From JANMCE01 sp031410595 (lineage in GTDB: Bacteria > Actinomycetota > Acidimicrobiia > Acidimicrobiales > Ilumatobacteraceae): a DNA stretch of 64,000 nucleotides. The notes beneath the pieces are model-generated. The model had not been told where the DNA came from, searched no databases, and was given only the letters and a program-made list of their open reading frames with translations. Position 1 is the stretch's first letter. The number at the start of each line of letters is the position of its first letter. A program made the position numbers and the translations under genes. Where the stretch lies: positions 1-64,000 of the forward strand of contig JANNZM010000072.1 in NCBI GenBank assembly GCA_031410595.1, read 5' to 3'. Below are positions 35,094-44,428 of this stretch, one piece after another.

Positions 35094-37535
35094 GTACCCC
35101 ACCAGATCCACCACGAGGTGGGTGTTGCCCGACCGGTTGAAGAACGCCACCCTGCCAGTGCCACCGACCTTGGCGAGCACCAGATTGGCCACGGTCTGAC
35201 CCTTGGTGAAGTTGAGGCTCGACGAGTTCGGCCGGTCCGCTCCCGCCGGGAACACGGTCACGAATCCAGGCGAGGTCGGCGCTACTGCGGTCACATTCAA
35301 CATGACCGATCGCACGCCCGTTACCGGGACCGGCCCGACGCCCGCGACGAGCAACTCGTGCACCCCGTTCTCGCCGACCGAGCCCGAGCCACGCGTATCG
35401 AGAAGCCGAGACGGGGTAACCGAGATGATGCCCGTTCCCGAAGTCGACGCGTAATACCCGACGATGTCGATGATCAGGTGAGTGTTTCCGGAGTCGTTAT
35501 AGACGCTGATCGAGCCATCGGCGCTCACCTTCGACACCACCATATTGGGCACCGTCTGGTCGGTACCGAAGTTGAGGTTGGACGTCGTCGGCATCGGCTC
35601 TCCCGCCGGCCACACCGTCAGGAAGCCCGCCGCGGTGGGGGCGACCGCGGTGACGTTCAAGGCAACGGCATCGATACCGCTCGACGGAATGCCGCCGACA
35701 GCAGCCAGCTTGATCGTCACCACGCCGCGCGGGTGCAGCACGCCTGGCGCCATCGACCGGGTGTCAAGAGCGCGGAACGGTGTGAGCGGAACCAACCGGC
35801 TGCCCGGCTTGTTCACGAAGTAGCCGCAGACGTCTGCGATGAGATGGGTGTCGCCGGCCGAGTTCTTCATCGAAACCTTGCCACCGGCACCGAGCTTGGC
35901 CAGCACCAGGTTGGGGACGGTTTGGCCCGTCTCGAAGTTCAGGTTCGATGCGTTGGGGAACGGCGCGTCTTTCGGCCACACCGTAAGAAATCCGGACTCG
36001 GTCGGCCCGGTTGCGGTGACGTTCATCAGCACCGCTGTTACATCGGTAGGTGGCACGTGACCGACGCCTGCGACGGCAAGATCAAGCACGCCGTCGGGGC
36101 CGACCGGACGGGCCGGAGCGCCGATGCCGCTTCGCGTGTCAAGGATGCGCTCTGGCACGATGGCGCGGAACGAGGAACCCGCCGCCACGATGACCGGAGT
36201 GGCCACAGGGTCGGGCGAGCCGCCGATATCACCGGGGGCGGCCGAGAACAGATTCAGGCCGCTGTAGGTCGCGCCGAGCAGTTGGCGGCTATCGGCACCT
36301 AGCCACTTGTCGGCAATTTGCTGGTACACCTGACGGAAATCGACCGATGCTCGCAGCTGGTTGTTGGCCAGCAGATCACCCGGCTTGAGTGACGGGTACT
36401 GGCCGTGCATGCCACCGTTGACACGAGGCCCCATCACAAACAGACACGACGCCGAACCGTGATCGCTCCCGTTCGACTTGTTGCCGAGCAACCGCCGACC
36501 GAACTCGGAGAAGGTCATGGCAGTCGTACGGTTCTGGAACGACGGCGACAACATCGACCAGAACAATTGCAAACCGTCGTTCAGGGTCTTCATGTTGTCG
36601 GCGTGATCGAGGAGTTCCGTGGCGTGGTTGTCGAAGTTTCCTATCGTGACGTTGACGACGCGCACCCCGACGTTGGCGTTGATCAGGCCGGCCGCCGCCG
36701 CGAACTGTCGCAGGTGATTGTCGTCAGGCAGACCCACATAGGCGGGTGCCACCAGTGACGCCACCGACAGCTGATCACTGAGCGCGTTCGCCACTTGGCT
36801 TGCCCACGTACCCGCCACGGACCGAGTTGCCATCGAACGAATGGCTTTGTAACCCTCCTGACGCCACTCTTCGGTATCGCCGCCGTACCCGCTGTCGTAG
36901 GGCGAAAGAGCAACGGCGCGGTGATTAGCACCGATCAGGTGCAACGGAATGCCGCCCCACCCGATGTTCACGGCGCTCAACAGATCGGTGGAGCTTGCAC
37001 TATCGAGCCACCGGCCGATCCAACCCGTGGGAGACAGTGACGAGCCGTTGTTCGAGCCCTCCATCCAGCGGGCCAGCATTTCGAAGTGGCTGAAGTTCGG
37101 GTCGGACACGCCGACGCCCTGCACGATGGCCAATTGCTTTTGGTTGAACTGCTGCTGAAGGAACCCGAGGTTCGGGTGCAGACCGATACCCGAGACACCT
37201 TCAAGTCGAAGGGCCGGGTTCACCGCACCCGCTTTGTCCGGGGAACTGATGGCAATGTCGGGACGGTTGTCGTAGTACTCGCCCTGACCAAACGGCACGA
37301 CGGTGTTCAAACCATCATTGCCGCCAGCGAGATAGATCATGAGCAAGATGCCCTCGTGCTGACCGACCGGGGTCACCGCGGATGCCATTCCGCTCGGCAG
37401 GAACGACGAGGCCGCGGCTATGCCGGCGCCACCGGCGATGGCCTGCAGGAAGCGGCGACGAGACAGGTTCAGATCGCTGTTCGGGCGGCTGAGATGGCGC
37501 AGCGCGTCGTGGGAGCTGATGTCGGAATGGAGCAC
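35082..37535 (-). CDS. Second Tat-exported DUF1501 protein with three C-terminal modules
   Basis: The 817-residue product is a paralogue of the protein at 2289-4661. A Tat signal, SRRRFLQAIAGGAGIAA (about 25-41), precedes a DUF1501 domain with 'GGNDGLNTVVPFG' near 72-84. Three tandem modules follow (about 455-580, 581-703, 704-817). A single Cys occurs in the first module (DVCGYF). GTG start at 37535, 11 bases after the DUF1800 gene. The modules differ from those of the first locus enough to suggest an old duplication. Confidence 0.9.
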   Translation of the reverse strand: MLHSDISSHDALRHLSRPNSDLNLSRRRFLQAIAGGAGIAAASSFLPSGMASAVTPVGQHEGILLMIYLAGGNDGLNTVVPFGQGEYYDNRPDIAISSPDKAGAVNPALRLEGVSGIGLHPNLGFLQQQFNQKQLAIVQGVGVSDPNFSHFEMLARWMEGSNNGSSLSPTGWIGRWLDSASSTDLLSAVNIGWGGIPLHLIGANHRAVALSPYDSGYGGDTEEWRQEGYKAIRSMATRSVAGTWASQVANALSDQLSVASLVAPAYVGLPDDNHLRQFAAAAGLINANVGVRVVNVTIGNFDNHATELLDHADNMKTLNDGLQLFWSMLSPSFQNRTTAMTFSEFGRRLLGNKSNGSDHGSASCLFVMGPRVNGGMHGQYPSLKPGDLLANNQLRASVDFRQVYQQIADKWLGADSRQLLGATYSGLNLFSAAPGDIGGSPDPVATPVIVAAGSSFRAIVPERILDTRSGIGAPARPVGPDGVLDLAVAGVGHVPPTDVTAVLMNVTATGPTESGFLTVWPKDAPFPNASNLNFETGQTVPNLVLAKLGAGGKVSMKNSAGDTHLIADVCGYFVNKPGSRLVPLTPFRALDTRSMAPGVLHPRGVVTIKLAAVGGIPSSGIDAVALNVTAVAPTAAGFLTVWPAGEPMPTTSNLNFGTDQTVPNMVVSKVSADGSISVYNDSGNTHLIIDIVGYYASTSGTGIISVTPSRLLDTRGSGSVGENGVHELLVAGVGPVPVTGVRSVMLNVTAVAPTSPGFVTVFPAGADRPNSSSLNFTKGQTVANLVLAKVGGTGRVAFFNRSGNTHLVVDLVGYSVD

Positions 37536-37546
37536 GGCGAGCCTTT

Positions 37547-38911
37547 CTAGGAAACGTGGAATTCGGGCGCGACAAGCGCGAGGACAAGAAGCTGCGGTTC
37601 GGTCCAGCGGTGCTGGCCGGCCCGAGTGTTCGTCACGAAATCGACCAACACCTGGCGAGTGCCGGCGCCGAGTGTGACATCGAGATAGCTCTCTATGAGA
37701 TCCACCATCTGGGTCGGTGTCTTGGAGTAATTCCTGCTATCCATCTCGCCTTCGAGATGCTTCAACGGATGAATGTTCGGCCTGTTCACGGGGTCGTTCT
37801 TGTCACCCCACATGCGCCAGTGCATGTCGATGGCCAGATCGGCGCGCGCCGACATCGCGCTCGTCGTGAGCCAGTACGCGTTGTTCTTCCAACCGGCCAC
37901 GTTCGGTGGGTCGAAGAGCGCTTGACCCATCCTCTCGCCGTACCACTGCGGATGGATGAACTTGGCCGGCATGCTCAAGCCGCGCATGACGGCAACCATG
38001 TATTCCACCGGGCTACGCACCAGAGCGTTCTTGGCGGTAGGGCTGTAGAACTCGGGGCGCAGGAACAGGGCACGAAGCAACGGCTTCACCACGAAGTTGT
38101 TGTTGATGAACACCGTCGCCAGATCATTCACAACGGTCTCGGACGGGTTCGGGTAGGCGAAGAACGTCCACAACTTGCGGGCCATGAAGCGGGCGGTAGC
38201 CAACTGCTTGTCCGAGTTGGTGAAGATGTAGTCGATGACGTCGGGACCATTCCAGTTCTTGGCCGGTTGCACGCCGAAGATCGATTTCGTGCCGTTGTCA
38301 TGATCGTCGGATCGGAACACGAATTTGTCGGTCTGCCAGTCGACCGAATACCCAGTCCAAGCCCGGGCGACCTCGATGATGTCCTGCTCGGTGTAGTGGT
38401 CGGCTCCGATGCCCATGGTGAACAATTCCATGAGTTCTCGAGCGAAGTTCTGCTGCGCTCCCCACTTGGTGTTGAACCGGTTGTTCAGGTAGTCGAGCAT
38501 CATCGGCTGAATCGCCATCTCCTGGGTCAGCAGATGCATGTCGCCCAAGGCCCGGCTGCGAAAGAGCAGGTTCTGGTCGTAGGTCCAGTTGACGTTGCCG
38601 GCTGCGCTATGGCTGCTGGTGAAGTGTCCGTGCCAGAAGAACGTCATCTTCTCCACGATCGGCGCGGAGGACGTGGCCATCAGGTTGAACCACCACTCGA
38701 GGAGGTCGACGTACTGCTCCCATTCCGGCGTCACGCCGTCGTTCAACAACGGCGGCGGTGCCGGCACGTCGTTGGGCGCAACCGGCGTGGTGAGCACAGC
38801 GTCGACGACGTCGGCCAGGTTCATTGCGGAAAACGCTGCAATCTGGGTCTTTGTGCCACCGAACCAAGCGCGGTGAAGGAGATGGGCGACGTCAGCTGCT
38901 TGAGTGGGCAC
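37547..38911 (-). CDS. Second DUF1800 family protein
   Basis: The 454-residue product begins MPTQAADVAHLLHRAWFGGT and shares with the first DUF1800 protein 'QNFARELMELFTMGIG', the 'FFWHGHFTSS' stretch and 'DPPNVAGWKNNAYWLT'. Like its paralogue it shows no signal peptide. It is the first gene of the DUF1800-DUF1501 operon, repeating the order of the first locus. GTG start at 38911. The 193-base gap to dxs holds a short hairpin (CTGCCG-ATAC-CGGCAG, 39038-39053) and must contain both promoters. Confidence 0.9.
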   Translation of the reverse strand: MPTQAADVAHLLHRAWFGGTKTQIAAFSAMNLADVVDAVLTTPVAPNDVPAPPPLLNDGVTPEWEQYVDLLEWWFNLMATSSAPIVEKMTFFWHGHFTSSHSAAGNVNWTYDQNLLFRSRALGDMHLLTQEMAIQPMMLDYLNNRFNTKWGAQQNFARELMELFTMGIGADHYTEQDIIEVARAWTGYSVDWQTDKFVFRSDDHDNGTKSIFGVQPAKNWNGPDVIDYIFTNSDKQLATARFMARKLWTFFAYPNPSETVVNDLATVFINNNFVVKPLLRALFLRPEFYSPTAKNALVRSPVEYMVAVMRGLSMPAKFIHPQWYGERMGQALFDPPNVAGWKNNAYWLTTSAMSARADLAIDMHWRMWGDKNDPVNRPNIHPLKHLEGEMDSRNYSKTPTQMVDLIESYLDVTLGAGTRQVLVDFVTNTRAGQHRWTEPQLLVLALVAPEFHVS

Positions 38912-39104
38912 CGTGGCCGTGAACCTTTCTTCGAATGCGTACCCAACGAATCGGCAGCAAACCCGGGTGCAGTGACGGCTGCCCGCTCAAGTTCGCGTCA
39001 GTTCTCCGTGTGGTCCTTCAACCTGACGACTCAGCGACTGCCGATACCGGCAGGTAACGTCATGGGTAGCTGTAGCGCGGCGGGAAGAAAAGGTGTCGCA
39101 TTCA

Positions 39105-41003
39105 ATGCTCATCGATGAGATCAACGAACCACAAGACCTACGAAACCTCACCGAAGGCCAGCTCATAGAGCTCGCCGCCGAGATCCGCGACTTCATCGTC
39201 CAGTCCGTCGCCAAGCACGGTGGTCACCTCGGTTCCAACTTGGGTGCGGTCGAACTCACTTTGGCGTTGCACCGCGTCTTCGACTCCCCCCGTGACGCGA
39301 TCCTGTGGGATACCGGCCACCAGGCGTACGTCCACAAGATCGTCACCGGGCGAAAAGCGGGGTTCGATGCGCTTCGGCAGGCCGATGGACTGTCGGGCTA
39401 TCCGAGTCGCGAGGAAAGCCGTCACGACCTGGTGGAAAACAGCCACGCATCAACCATTTTGTCCTACGCCTACGGGCTGGCCGTCGCCCGCGACGCCGGT
39501 GTGGATCATCATCGCCACATCGTGGCCGTCATCGGTGACGGCTCGATGACCGGTGGCATGGCGTATGAGGCGCTCAATAACCTCGGCCACGCCAACCGCA
39601 AGGTCATCATCATTCTGAACGACAACGGCCGCAGCTACGCGCCCACCATTTCGCAGCTGTCGGGCAGCTTGGCCCAGATTCGTCTGAATCCGGTCTACAT
39701 GCGGCGCCAGCAAAAGATCGAAAACGCGCTCCGCAGCCTTCCGGTTGTTAGTCGGCAGGCCGAGAAGGGCATGAACGCGTTGAAGGCGGCCGCTCGCGAA
39801 TACTTCCAACCTCCCGCATTTTTCGAGACACTCGGCGTGCGCTACTCCGGCCCTATCGACGGTCACAACATTCCGGCGCTCGAGCAGGCCCTGCGGAACG
39901 CATCCGAGTTCGACGGACCGACGGTTGTGCATGTGCTCACCCAGAAGGGACGTGGCTATTCCCCGGCTGAGGACGACGACGAAAAGCACCTCCATGACAC
40001 CCCCGTCTTCGATCCGCTGACCGGTCCAGCCAACGCGATGCCCACCGGATACACGCAAGCGTTCGCCGAAGCCATTATCGCCGAGGGCGAGGCCCGACCC
40101 AACTTGGTGGCCATCACCGCGGCCATGCCCGGGCCCACCGGGCTGCTGCCATTTGAGAAGCACTTCCCCGACCGCTTCTTCGACGTCGGTATCGCCGAGC
40201 AGCACGCGGTAACGGGCGCGGCCGGTATGGCTATGGGCGGGCTGAGGCCGGTCGTTGCGTTGTACTCCACCTTCTTCAACCGGGCATGGGATCAAGTGGT
40301 GTACGACGTTGCGCTGCACCGGCTACCGGTGGTGTTCTGCCTCGACCGTGCCGGCATCACGGGTGACGACGGTCCGTCCCATCACGGTGTGTACGACATG
40401 GCTCTGCTGAGCAAGGTGCCCGGCATGACCGTATTTGCGCCGTCATCCGCGCAGGAACTCAAGGTGATGCTGCACGACGCGCTCAACCTGTGCGTCGATG
40501 GCCCAGCGACCATCCGCTATCCGAAGGGGCAGGCTCGCATTGTCGACGCCAGCCAAGTCGGTTCGGGCCTCACCGCCCGCCGGGTGCGGGAGGGCGACGG
40601 ACAGATCTGCATCCTGGCCGTCGGCAAGATGGTGGAAGCTGCCGAAATCGCAGCAGCCCGTCTGGCCGACGACGGTATCTCGGTCACCATCTGGGACCCA
40701 CGGGTTGTGCAACCACTCGACCCCCTGATGATCGCCGACGCGTCGTTGCACGGTGCGGTGCTGACCGTTGAGGACGGCATCGTCGACGGTGGCATTGGTA
40801 GTCATATGGCTGCCGCCATCATGGCTGCCGTGACCCACGCCATCCCCACCATCGACCAGCTGGGCATCCCGCAGAAGTTCATTCCGCACGGCAAACCCGA
40901 TCGCATCCTGGCCAAGTTCGGACTTGACGCCGACGGCATCGAGAAGTCGGTGCGTTCGGCCATCCATCGCCTGGCCGAACGCGTTCCCACCACCACTGCG
41001 TAA
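39105..41003 (+). CDS. dxs: 1-deoxy-D-xylulose-5-phosphate synthase
   Basis: Dxs condenses pyruvate and glyceraldehyde 3-phosphate to open the non-mevalonate isoprenoid pathway, using thiamine diphosphate. The 632-residue product has 'KHGGHLGSNLGAVELT', the TPP motif starting 'GDGSMTGGMAYEALNN' and ending 'NDN', and the transketolase-like 'FDVGIAEQHAVTGAAGMA' in the second half. I chose ATG 39105 (MLIDEINEPQDL fits the family start); a GTG four codons earlier at 39093 is possible. The ribosome site AAAAGG lies 11 bases before the ATG. Confidence 0.95.
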   Translation: MLIDEINEPQDLRNLTEGQLIELAAEIRDFIVQSVAKHGGHLGSNLGAVELTLALHRVFDSPRDAILWDTGHQAYVHKIVTGRKAGFDALRQADGLSGYPSREESRHDLVENSHASTILSYAYGLAVARDAGVDHHRHIVAVIGDGSMTGGMAYEALNNLGHANRKVIIILNDNGRSYAPTISQLSGSLAQIRLNPVYMRRQQKIENALRSLPVVSRQAEKGMNALKAAAREYFQPPAFFETLGVRYSGPIDGHNIPALEQALRNASEFDGPTVVHVLTQKGRGYSPAEDDDEKHLHDTPVFDPLTGPANAMPTGYTQAFAEAIIAEGEARPNLVAITAAMPGPTGLLPFEKHFPDRFFDVGIAEQHAVTGAAGMAMGGLRPVVALYSTFFNRAWDQVVYDVALHRLPVVFCLDRAGITGDDGPSHHGVYDMALLSKVPGMTVFAPSSAQELKVMLHDALNLCVDGPATIRYPKGQARIVDASQVGSGLTARRVREGDGQICILAVGKMVEAAEIAAARLADDGISVTIWDPRVVQPLDPLMIADASLHGAVLTVEDGIVDGGIGSHMAAAIMAAVTHAIPTIDQLGIPQKFIPHGKPDRILAKFGLDADGIEKSVRSAIHRLAERVPTTTA

Positions 41004-41017
41004 CTGCGTCCCCCAAA

Positions 41018-41090
41018 GATCTGGCGCACTCAATCTGCGAGTGCGCCAGATCCTGGGTGTAGTTGACGGCCCAGCGGGAGACGGGCCGTC
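41018..41090. terminator. Two tandem hairpins between convergent genes
   Basis: The first hairpin (41018-41052) has a perfect 14-bp stem, GATCTGGCGCACTC with its complement, and a 7-base loop. The second (41065-41090) has a perfect 8-bp stem GACGGCCC/GGGCCGTC with a 10-base loop. They lie after dxs and after the convergent maleylpyruvate isomerase-like gene, a natural place for bidirectional termination. No T run follows. Confidence 0.6.
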
Positions 41091-41137
41091 GTAAGTCAGA
41101 GACGCTCAGGTCGCGGGGAAGTCGCGAAACTTTTGTG

Positions 41138-41824
41138 TTAGTCGTAAATCTTTTCGGCAGCTGGTCCGAAGGTAAAGAAGACCTGAAGAATTGCCCCCGG
41201 ATCACCCGACCAGTCGTAGGTCGCAACCTGCTCCAGCGACCGTCGGCCCAGCAACGAGCGGAAGGCCTCCTGCTGCGAGATCCTGAGGACCAGGCCACCG
41301 GGAACGCCCTCGGCCATGACCTCACCCTCCACCTCAACCCGCACCGATGGTAGCCCCGCCTTCTCGACGCGCCGGGTAAAGCCGTAGATCATCATCGGTA
41401 GCGCCCAGGCAATGGTGGCGTTGTAACGCGACCCCGGCTGGCCGAGCGCGCCGCGGATGTCCTGCTCATGGGCCGCCACATCAATAGCGGCAGGCGCAAG
41501 AGACGGGCCGACCGAGGTGAGCACGGCTTGGAAGTCGGGCGACTGTGTTTCCCAACGCGTCATCACTTCGTCCACCGAAAGCTGCGCCGAGCGGGCAACC
41601 TGGTCGGCCGTCTGCGCATCATCGGGGATACCTTTGATGCGACCATGGAGCGCGTCGTCGGTGATACCGGCGACGTGACCGAGCACATCTCGCACCGACC
41701 AACCCGGGCACGACGGAACTGCTGTTGCGAGTTCGCCAGGCGATAGTTCGCGAATGAACGCTGTAAATCGTTCCCGGGACGTGCGGTAGTGAACACCGAC
41801 GTCACCGTCGTACGGGTCGCTCAT
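41138..41824 (-). CDS. Maleylpyruvate isomerase-family (mycothiol-dependent, DinB-like) protein
   Basis: From ATG 41824 the 228-residue product fits the DinB/MDMPI four-helix fold. It has 'PSCPGWSVRDVLGHVAGI' near 33-50 and 'AAIDVAAHEQDIRGALGQPG' near 115-134, supplying His/Asp ligands for a metal. A C-terminal SCP2-like alpha/beta domain follows. Family members use mycothiol or catalyse unknown reactions in actinobacteria. The start overlaps the stop of the NfuA-like gene (ATGA), so both are cotranslated. An upstream extension of 44 codons was rejected. Confidence 0.75.
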   Translation of the reverse strand: MSDPYDGDVGVHYRTSRERFTAFIRELSPGELATAVPSCPGWSVRDVLGHVAGITDDALHGRIKGIPDDAQTADQVARSAQLSVDEVMTRWETQSPDFQAVLTSVGPSLAPAAIDVAAHEQDIRGALGQPGSRYNATIAWALPMMIYGFTRRVEKAGLPSVRVEVEGEVMAEGVPGGLVLRISQQEAFRSLLGRRSLEQVATYDWSGDPGAILQVFFTFGPAAEKIYD

Positions 41825-42453
41825 TGGTAGTAGGGGTTCTCGCCCACCGAGTGATCGGTTGCGTCTACAACCTTTTGCACCGCCGGTATGAGTTCCTTCA
41901 GGGTGGACTGCACCCCTTGAAGCATCGTCTGTTTCGACATGGAGCAACCGTGGCAACCGCCGCCCATCGTCAGGTAGACGCGACCCTCACCGTCGTGGCC
42001 GACGAACGTGACGAAGCCGCCGTGCGCATCGAGGGACGGGTTGATGTTGTCGGCGATGATGCCGCGTACTTCGGTGGACAGATCGTCGTCGGCCACCAGG
42101 TTGCCGAGCGAGATGGGGCGGGGCTTGTTGGGGTTACGCAGCACCAGACCGCCCTCCTCGTAGTCGAGGGTGGCGCCCTCAAGGTTGCTGGCGTCCTTGG
42201 CTGGAATGATGACTCGCAGACCACCGTGGTTCTTCACCATGTCGGTGAAGTCGGCCTTCACCAACTCTTGGAACGAGAGGTCGTAGGTAAACTCGGTTCC
42301 CTCGTCGGCCAGGATTTCGAGGCGCAGCCCCAGTTGTTTGCCCTCGGGCTCCTCATCACGAAGTTCCATGATCTTCTCCCGGCCCGCGGGCGTGACGGTG
42401 ATGATCAGGTCGTCAACGACAACCTCGTCGGTGGTGGCGAAAGGACTGCTCAT
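41821..42453 (-). CDS. NfuA-like Fe-S cluster carrier
   Basis: The 210-residue protein combines an N-terminal degenerate A-type (HesB-like) domain (about 15-112), lacking its usual cysteines, with a C-terminal NifU domain. The latter has the cluster-binding CxxC in 'GGGCHGCSMSKQTMLQ' (about 167-182). This is the NfuA layout; the protein would carry and deliver 4Fe-4S clusters. ATG start at 42453, 23 bases from the divergent gene at 42477. Confidence 0.88.
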   Translation of the reverse strand: MSSPFATTDEVVVDDLIITVTPAGREKIMELRDEEPEGKQLGLRLEILADEGTEFTYDLSFQELVKADFTDMVKNHGGLRVIIPAKDASNLEGATLDYEEGGLVLRNPNKPRPISLGNLVADDDLSTEVRGIIADNINPSLDAHGGFVTFVGHDGEGRVYLTMGGGCHGCSMSKQTMLQGVQSTLKELIPAVQKVVDATDHSVGENPYYQ

Positions 42454-42476
42454 GGGAAAAGGCTACCGTCGTCGGC

Positions 42477-43208
42477 ATGGCAATCGACTATCGACAGACC
42501 ATCATTGACGAGACTTCCGCCATGGTGGCCATAATCAGAGCCCACGGCACAGACGCGCGAGTCCCCAGCTGCCCTGAATGGAACCTGGGTGAACTCGCCG
42601 TTCACATGGGTCAGGTGCAGCGCTGGGCGACCGGTATCGTCAGCGCGCCCGAACCACCCACCAGCTATATCCCACCGCCCGACTACGACGAAACGCCACC
42701 CGCTGACTACCTGGCGGCTGGGGTCGGCCCACTGGTTGCAGCCCTGACGGCTGCCGATATGGATGCACCGACGTGGACATTCGTTGGCACGCCGCAGACC
42801 AAATCCTTCTGGCTGCGCCGCCAGGCCATCGAGGTGTCCATCCACCGCTGGGATGCCGAGCACGCGGCCGGTGGCGCAGCCCCACTTGACCCGCTTGTGG
42901 CCGCCGACAGCATCGATGAGCACCTGCGGCTCATGGTGCCGCGCATCGTGCGCCGCACCAAGGCCGACATCGGCGGGTTGGTCGGCGATGTGCATGTGCA
43001 CTGCACCGACACCGAGGGCGAGTGGACCTTCGATGTGCACGACGGCGCAGTACGGGTGACCACAGGTCACGGCAAGGCCACGGCCGCCGTTCGTGGCCCC
43101 GCGTCGGATGTGGCACTGTTCTTGTTCAACCGCGTGCCGGCGGAACGGGTAGAGATCTTTGGGGACCACGCGCTGCTCGCGTCCTGGCAGAACATTCTTC
43201 GCTTCTAA
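42477..43208 (+). CDS. Maleylpyruvate isomerase-family protein, second paralogue
   Basis: The 243-residue product has the MDMPI/TIGR03083 pattern: 'VPSCPEWNLGELAVHMGQV' (about 30-48), 'RQAIEVSIHRWDAEHAAG' (about 118-135) with metal-binding His residues, and a C-terminal domain ending 'LFLFNRVPAERVEIFGD'. The last motif is shared with many actinobacterial members. It precedes the methyltransferase-like gene by 8 bases on the same strand, so they may be one operon. Substrate unknown. Confidence 0.82.
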   Translation: MAIDYRQTIIDETSAMVAIIRAHGTDARVPSCPEWNLGELAVHMGQVQRWATGIVSAPEPPTSYIPPPDYDETPPADYLAAGVGPLVAALTAADMDAPTWTFVGTPQTKSFWLRRQAIEVSIHRWDAEHAAGGAAPLDPLVAADSIDEHLRLMVPRIVRRTKADIGGLVGDVHVHCTDTEGEWTFDVHDGAVRVTTGHGKATAAVRGPASDVALFLFNRVPAERVEIFGDHALLASWQNILRF

Positions 43209-43216
43209 GGACTGAG

Positions 43217-44374
43217 ATGACGACCCTCTTGAGCACCGCCAACGACGGGCCCTTCCGGTTCTACGACAACCGGGAGAAGTACCTGCTGTTCGTCACGACC
43301 ACCAGCGAAAAACCCGTCGTGGCGGCTCGTATCGGCCGCGAGTTGGAGCACCTGAAACCGCATCCACCGGCGCTACGCATCTACGACGCTGGCACCGGTA
43401 ACGGGCAGGTGATGAGCCACGTGCTGCGGCATCTTCACCATCGTTTCCCGCACGTTCCCTTCTGCATCGTTGGCAAAGAGATCAGCATGGAAGACACCCG
43501 GCTCACGCTGTCGACGTTGCCCGACCGGCTGGCCGAACATCCGCAGACTGTCGTGGTTCTCACCAACATGTCCTACGTCGAATCACCCGAGCTGTTTCCG
43601 CGCTCGCCCGACCATCAGGCCAGTCTGAACTGGCACGAAATCGGGCTCGACGGCACGTCGGCCCATGAGTTCGTACAGCAGATCGAAGACCTCGACGAGT
43701 TATTGCAGAACGACTGGCAGACCACCACCAGCCCCAAGACCGGTAACCCGGTGTACGCCGCTCCGTCGGTTCTGATCCTGTATCGCAAGGATCACGAGTT
43801 TGTGCTCAGCGACGTCATTCCCCGAAACACCGGTGCGCCGCAACGCCAGGGCTACGACCTCGCATTGGCCGTGCAGCCGTACCGTTCACGCACCCTCGCC
43901 GAGGGCAAAGTGCGGATCGTGCTTGCGCCCGTTGCCCGTAATCTGCGAGTTGGCGGGCGGCTGGTGGTGGTGCAGTCCACGGGTCACGACCCCGGCATGG
44001 AAATCATCCGCCGCATCTGGCCCGACGAACAGCCCTTCGCCACGCCCCGCCACACACTCATCAACGAAATGCAGGCGCAGCTTCCGGCCCGCGCGTTCTC
44101 ATTCGAGGGTGCCAGCGACGATCGAGCGCTGTTCAGCTATCACCTGCACGCCATGCCGAGCGAAGTGTCCAGCAAGATCTCGACGTCCACCATGCTGGCC
44201 GCCTGGAACGCCGCGGTATACGTCGCCCAGATCGAAGAGGACCGCATCATGGCCGAGCTGGAACGAGGCGCCTATCTCGACGCCACCACCGACGTCGTGC
44301 GCCGCCACGGTGGCCTGTGGTTCCAGGACGAATCCTTCGTCGTCGTCCGCAAGACAGGCGAACCCGGAAGCTAG
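43217..44374 (+). CDS. Class I SAM-dependent methyltransferase-like protein, family not recognised
   Basis: From ATG 43217 the product has 385 residues. Motif I of SAM methyltransferases is clear in 'IYDAGTGNGQVMSHVLRHL' (about 54-72). A second acidic strand ends in 'FCIVGKEISMED', and later strands include 'LRVGGRLVVVQSTGHDP'. A long insertion (about 115-190) separates strands. Length and the N-terminal 'RFYDNREKYLLFVTTTSEK' do not match a methyltransferase I can name. It follows the isomerase-family gene with GAGATG near its start. Confidence 0.6.
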   Translation: MTTLLSTANDGPFRFYDNREKYLLFVTTTSEKPVVAARIGRELEHLKPHPPALRIYDAGTGNGQVMSHVLRHLHHRFPHVPFCIVGKEISMEDTRLTLSTLPDRLAEHPQTVVVLTNMSYVESPELFPRSPDHQASLNWHEIGLDGTSAHEFVQQIEDLDELLQNDWQTTTSPKTGNPVYAAPSVLILYRKDHEFVLSDVIPRNTGAPQRQGYDLALAVQPYRSRTLAEGKVRIVLAPVARNLRVGGRLVVVQSTGHDPGMEIIRRIWPDEQPFATPRHTLINEMQAQLPARAFSFEGASDDRALFSYHLHAMPSEVSSKISTSTMLAAWNAAVYVAQIEEDRIMAELERGAYLDATTDVVRRHGGLWFQDESFVVVRKTGEPGS

Positions 44375-44428
44375 TCGAACCAGTCGGCTGGCGTATCACA
44401 ATGCCTGATATGAAGGCCGACTCGCCCA

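Noticed and set aside
37556..39118. 520-codon plus-strand open frame opposite the second DUF1800 gene
   Set aside because: Same reason: it mirrors a conserved gene and has no recognisable motif or ribosome site.
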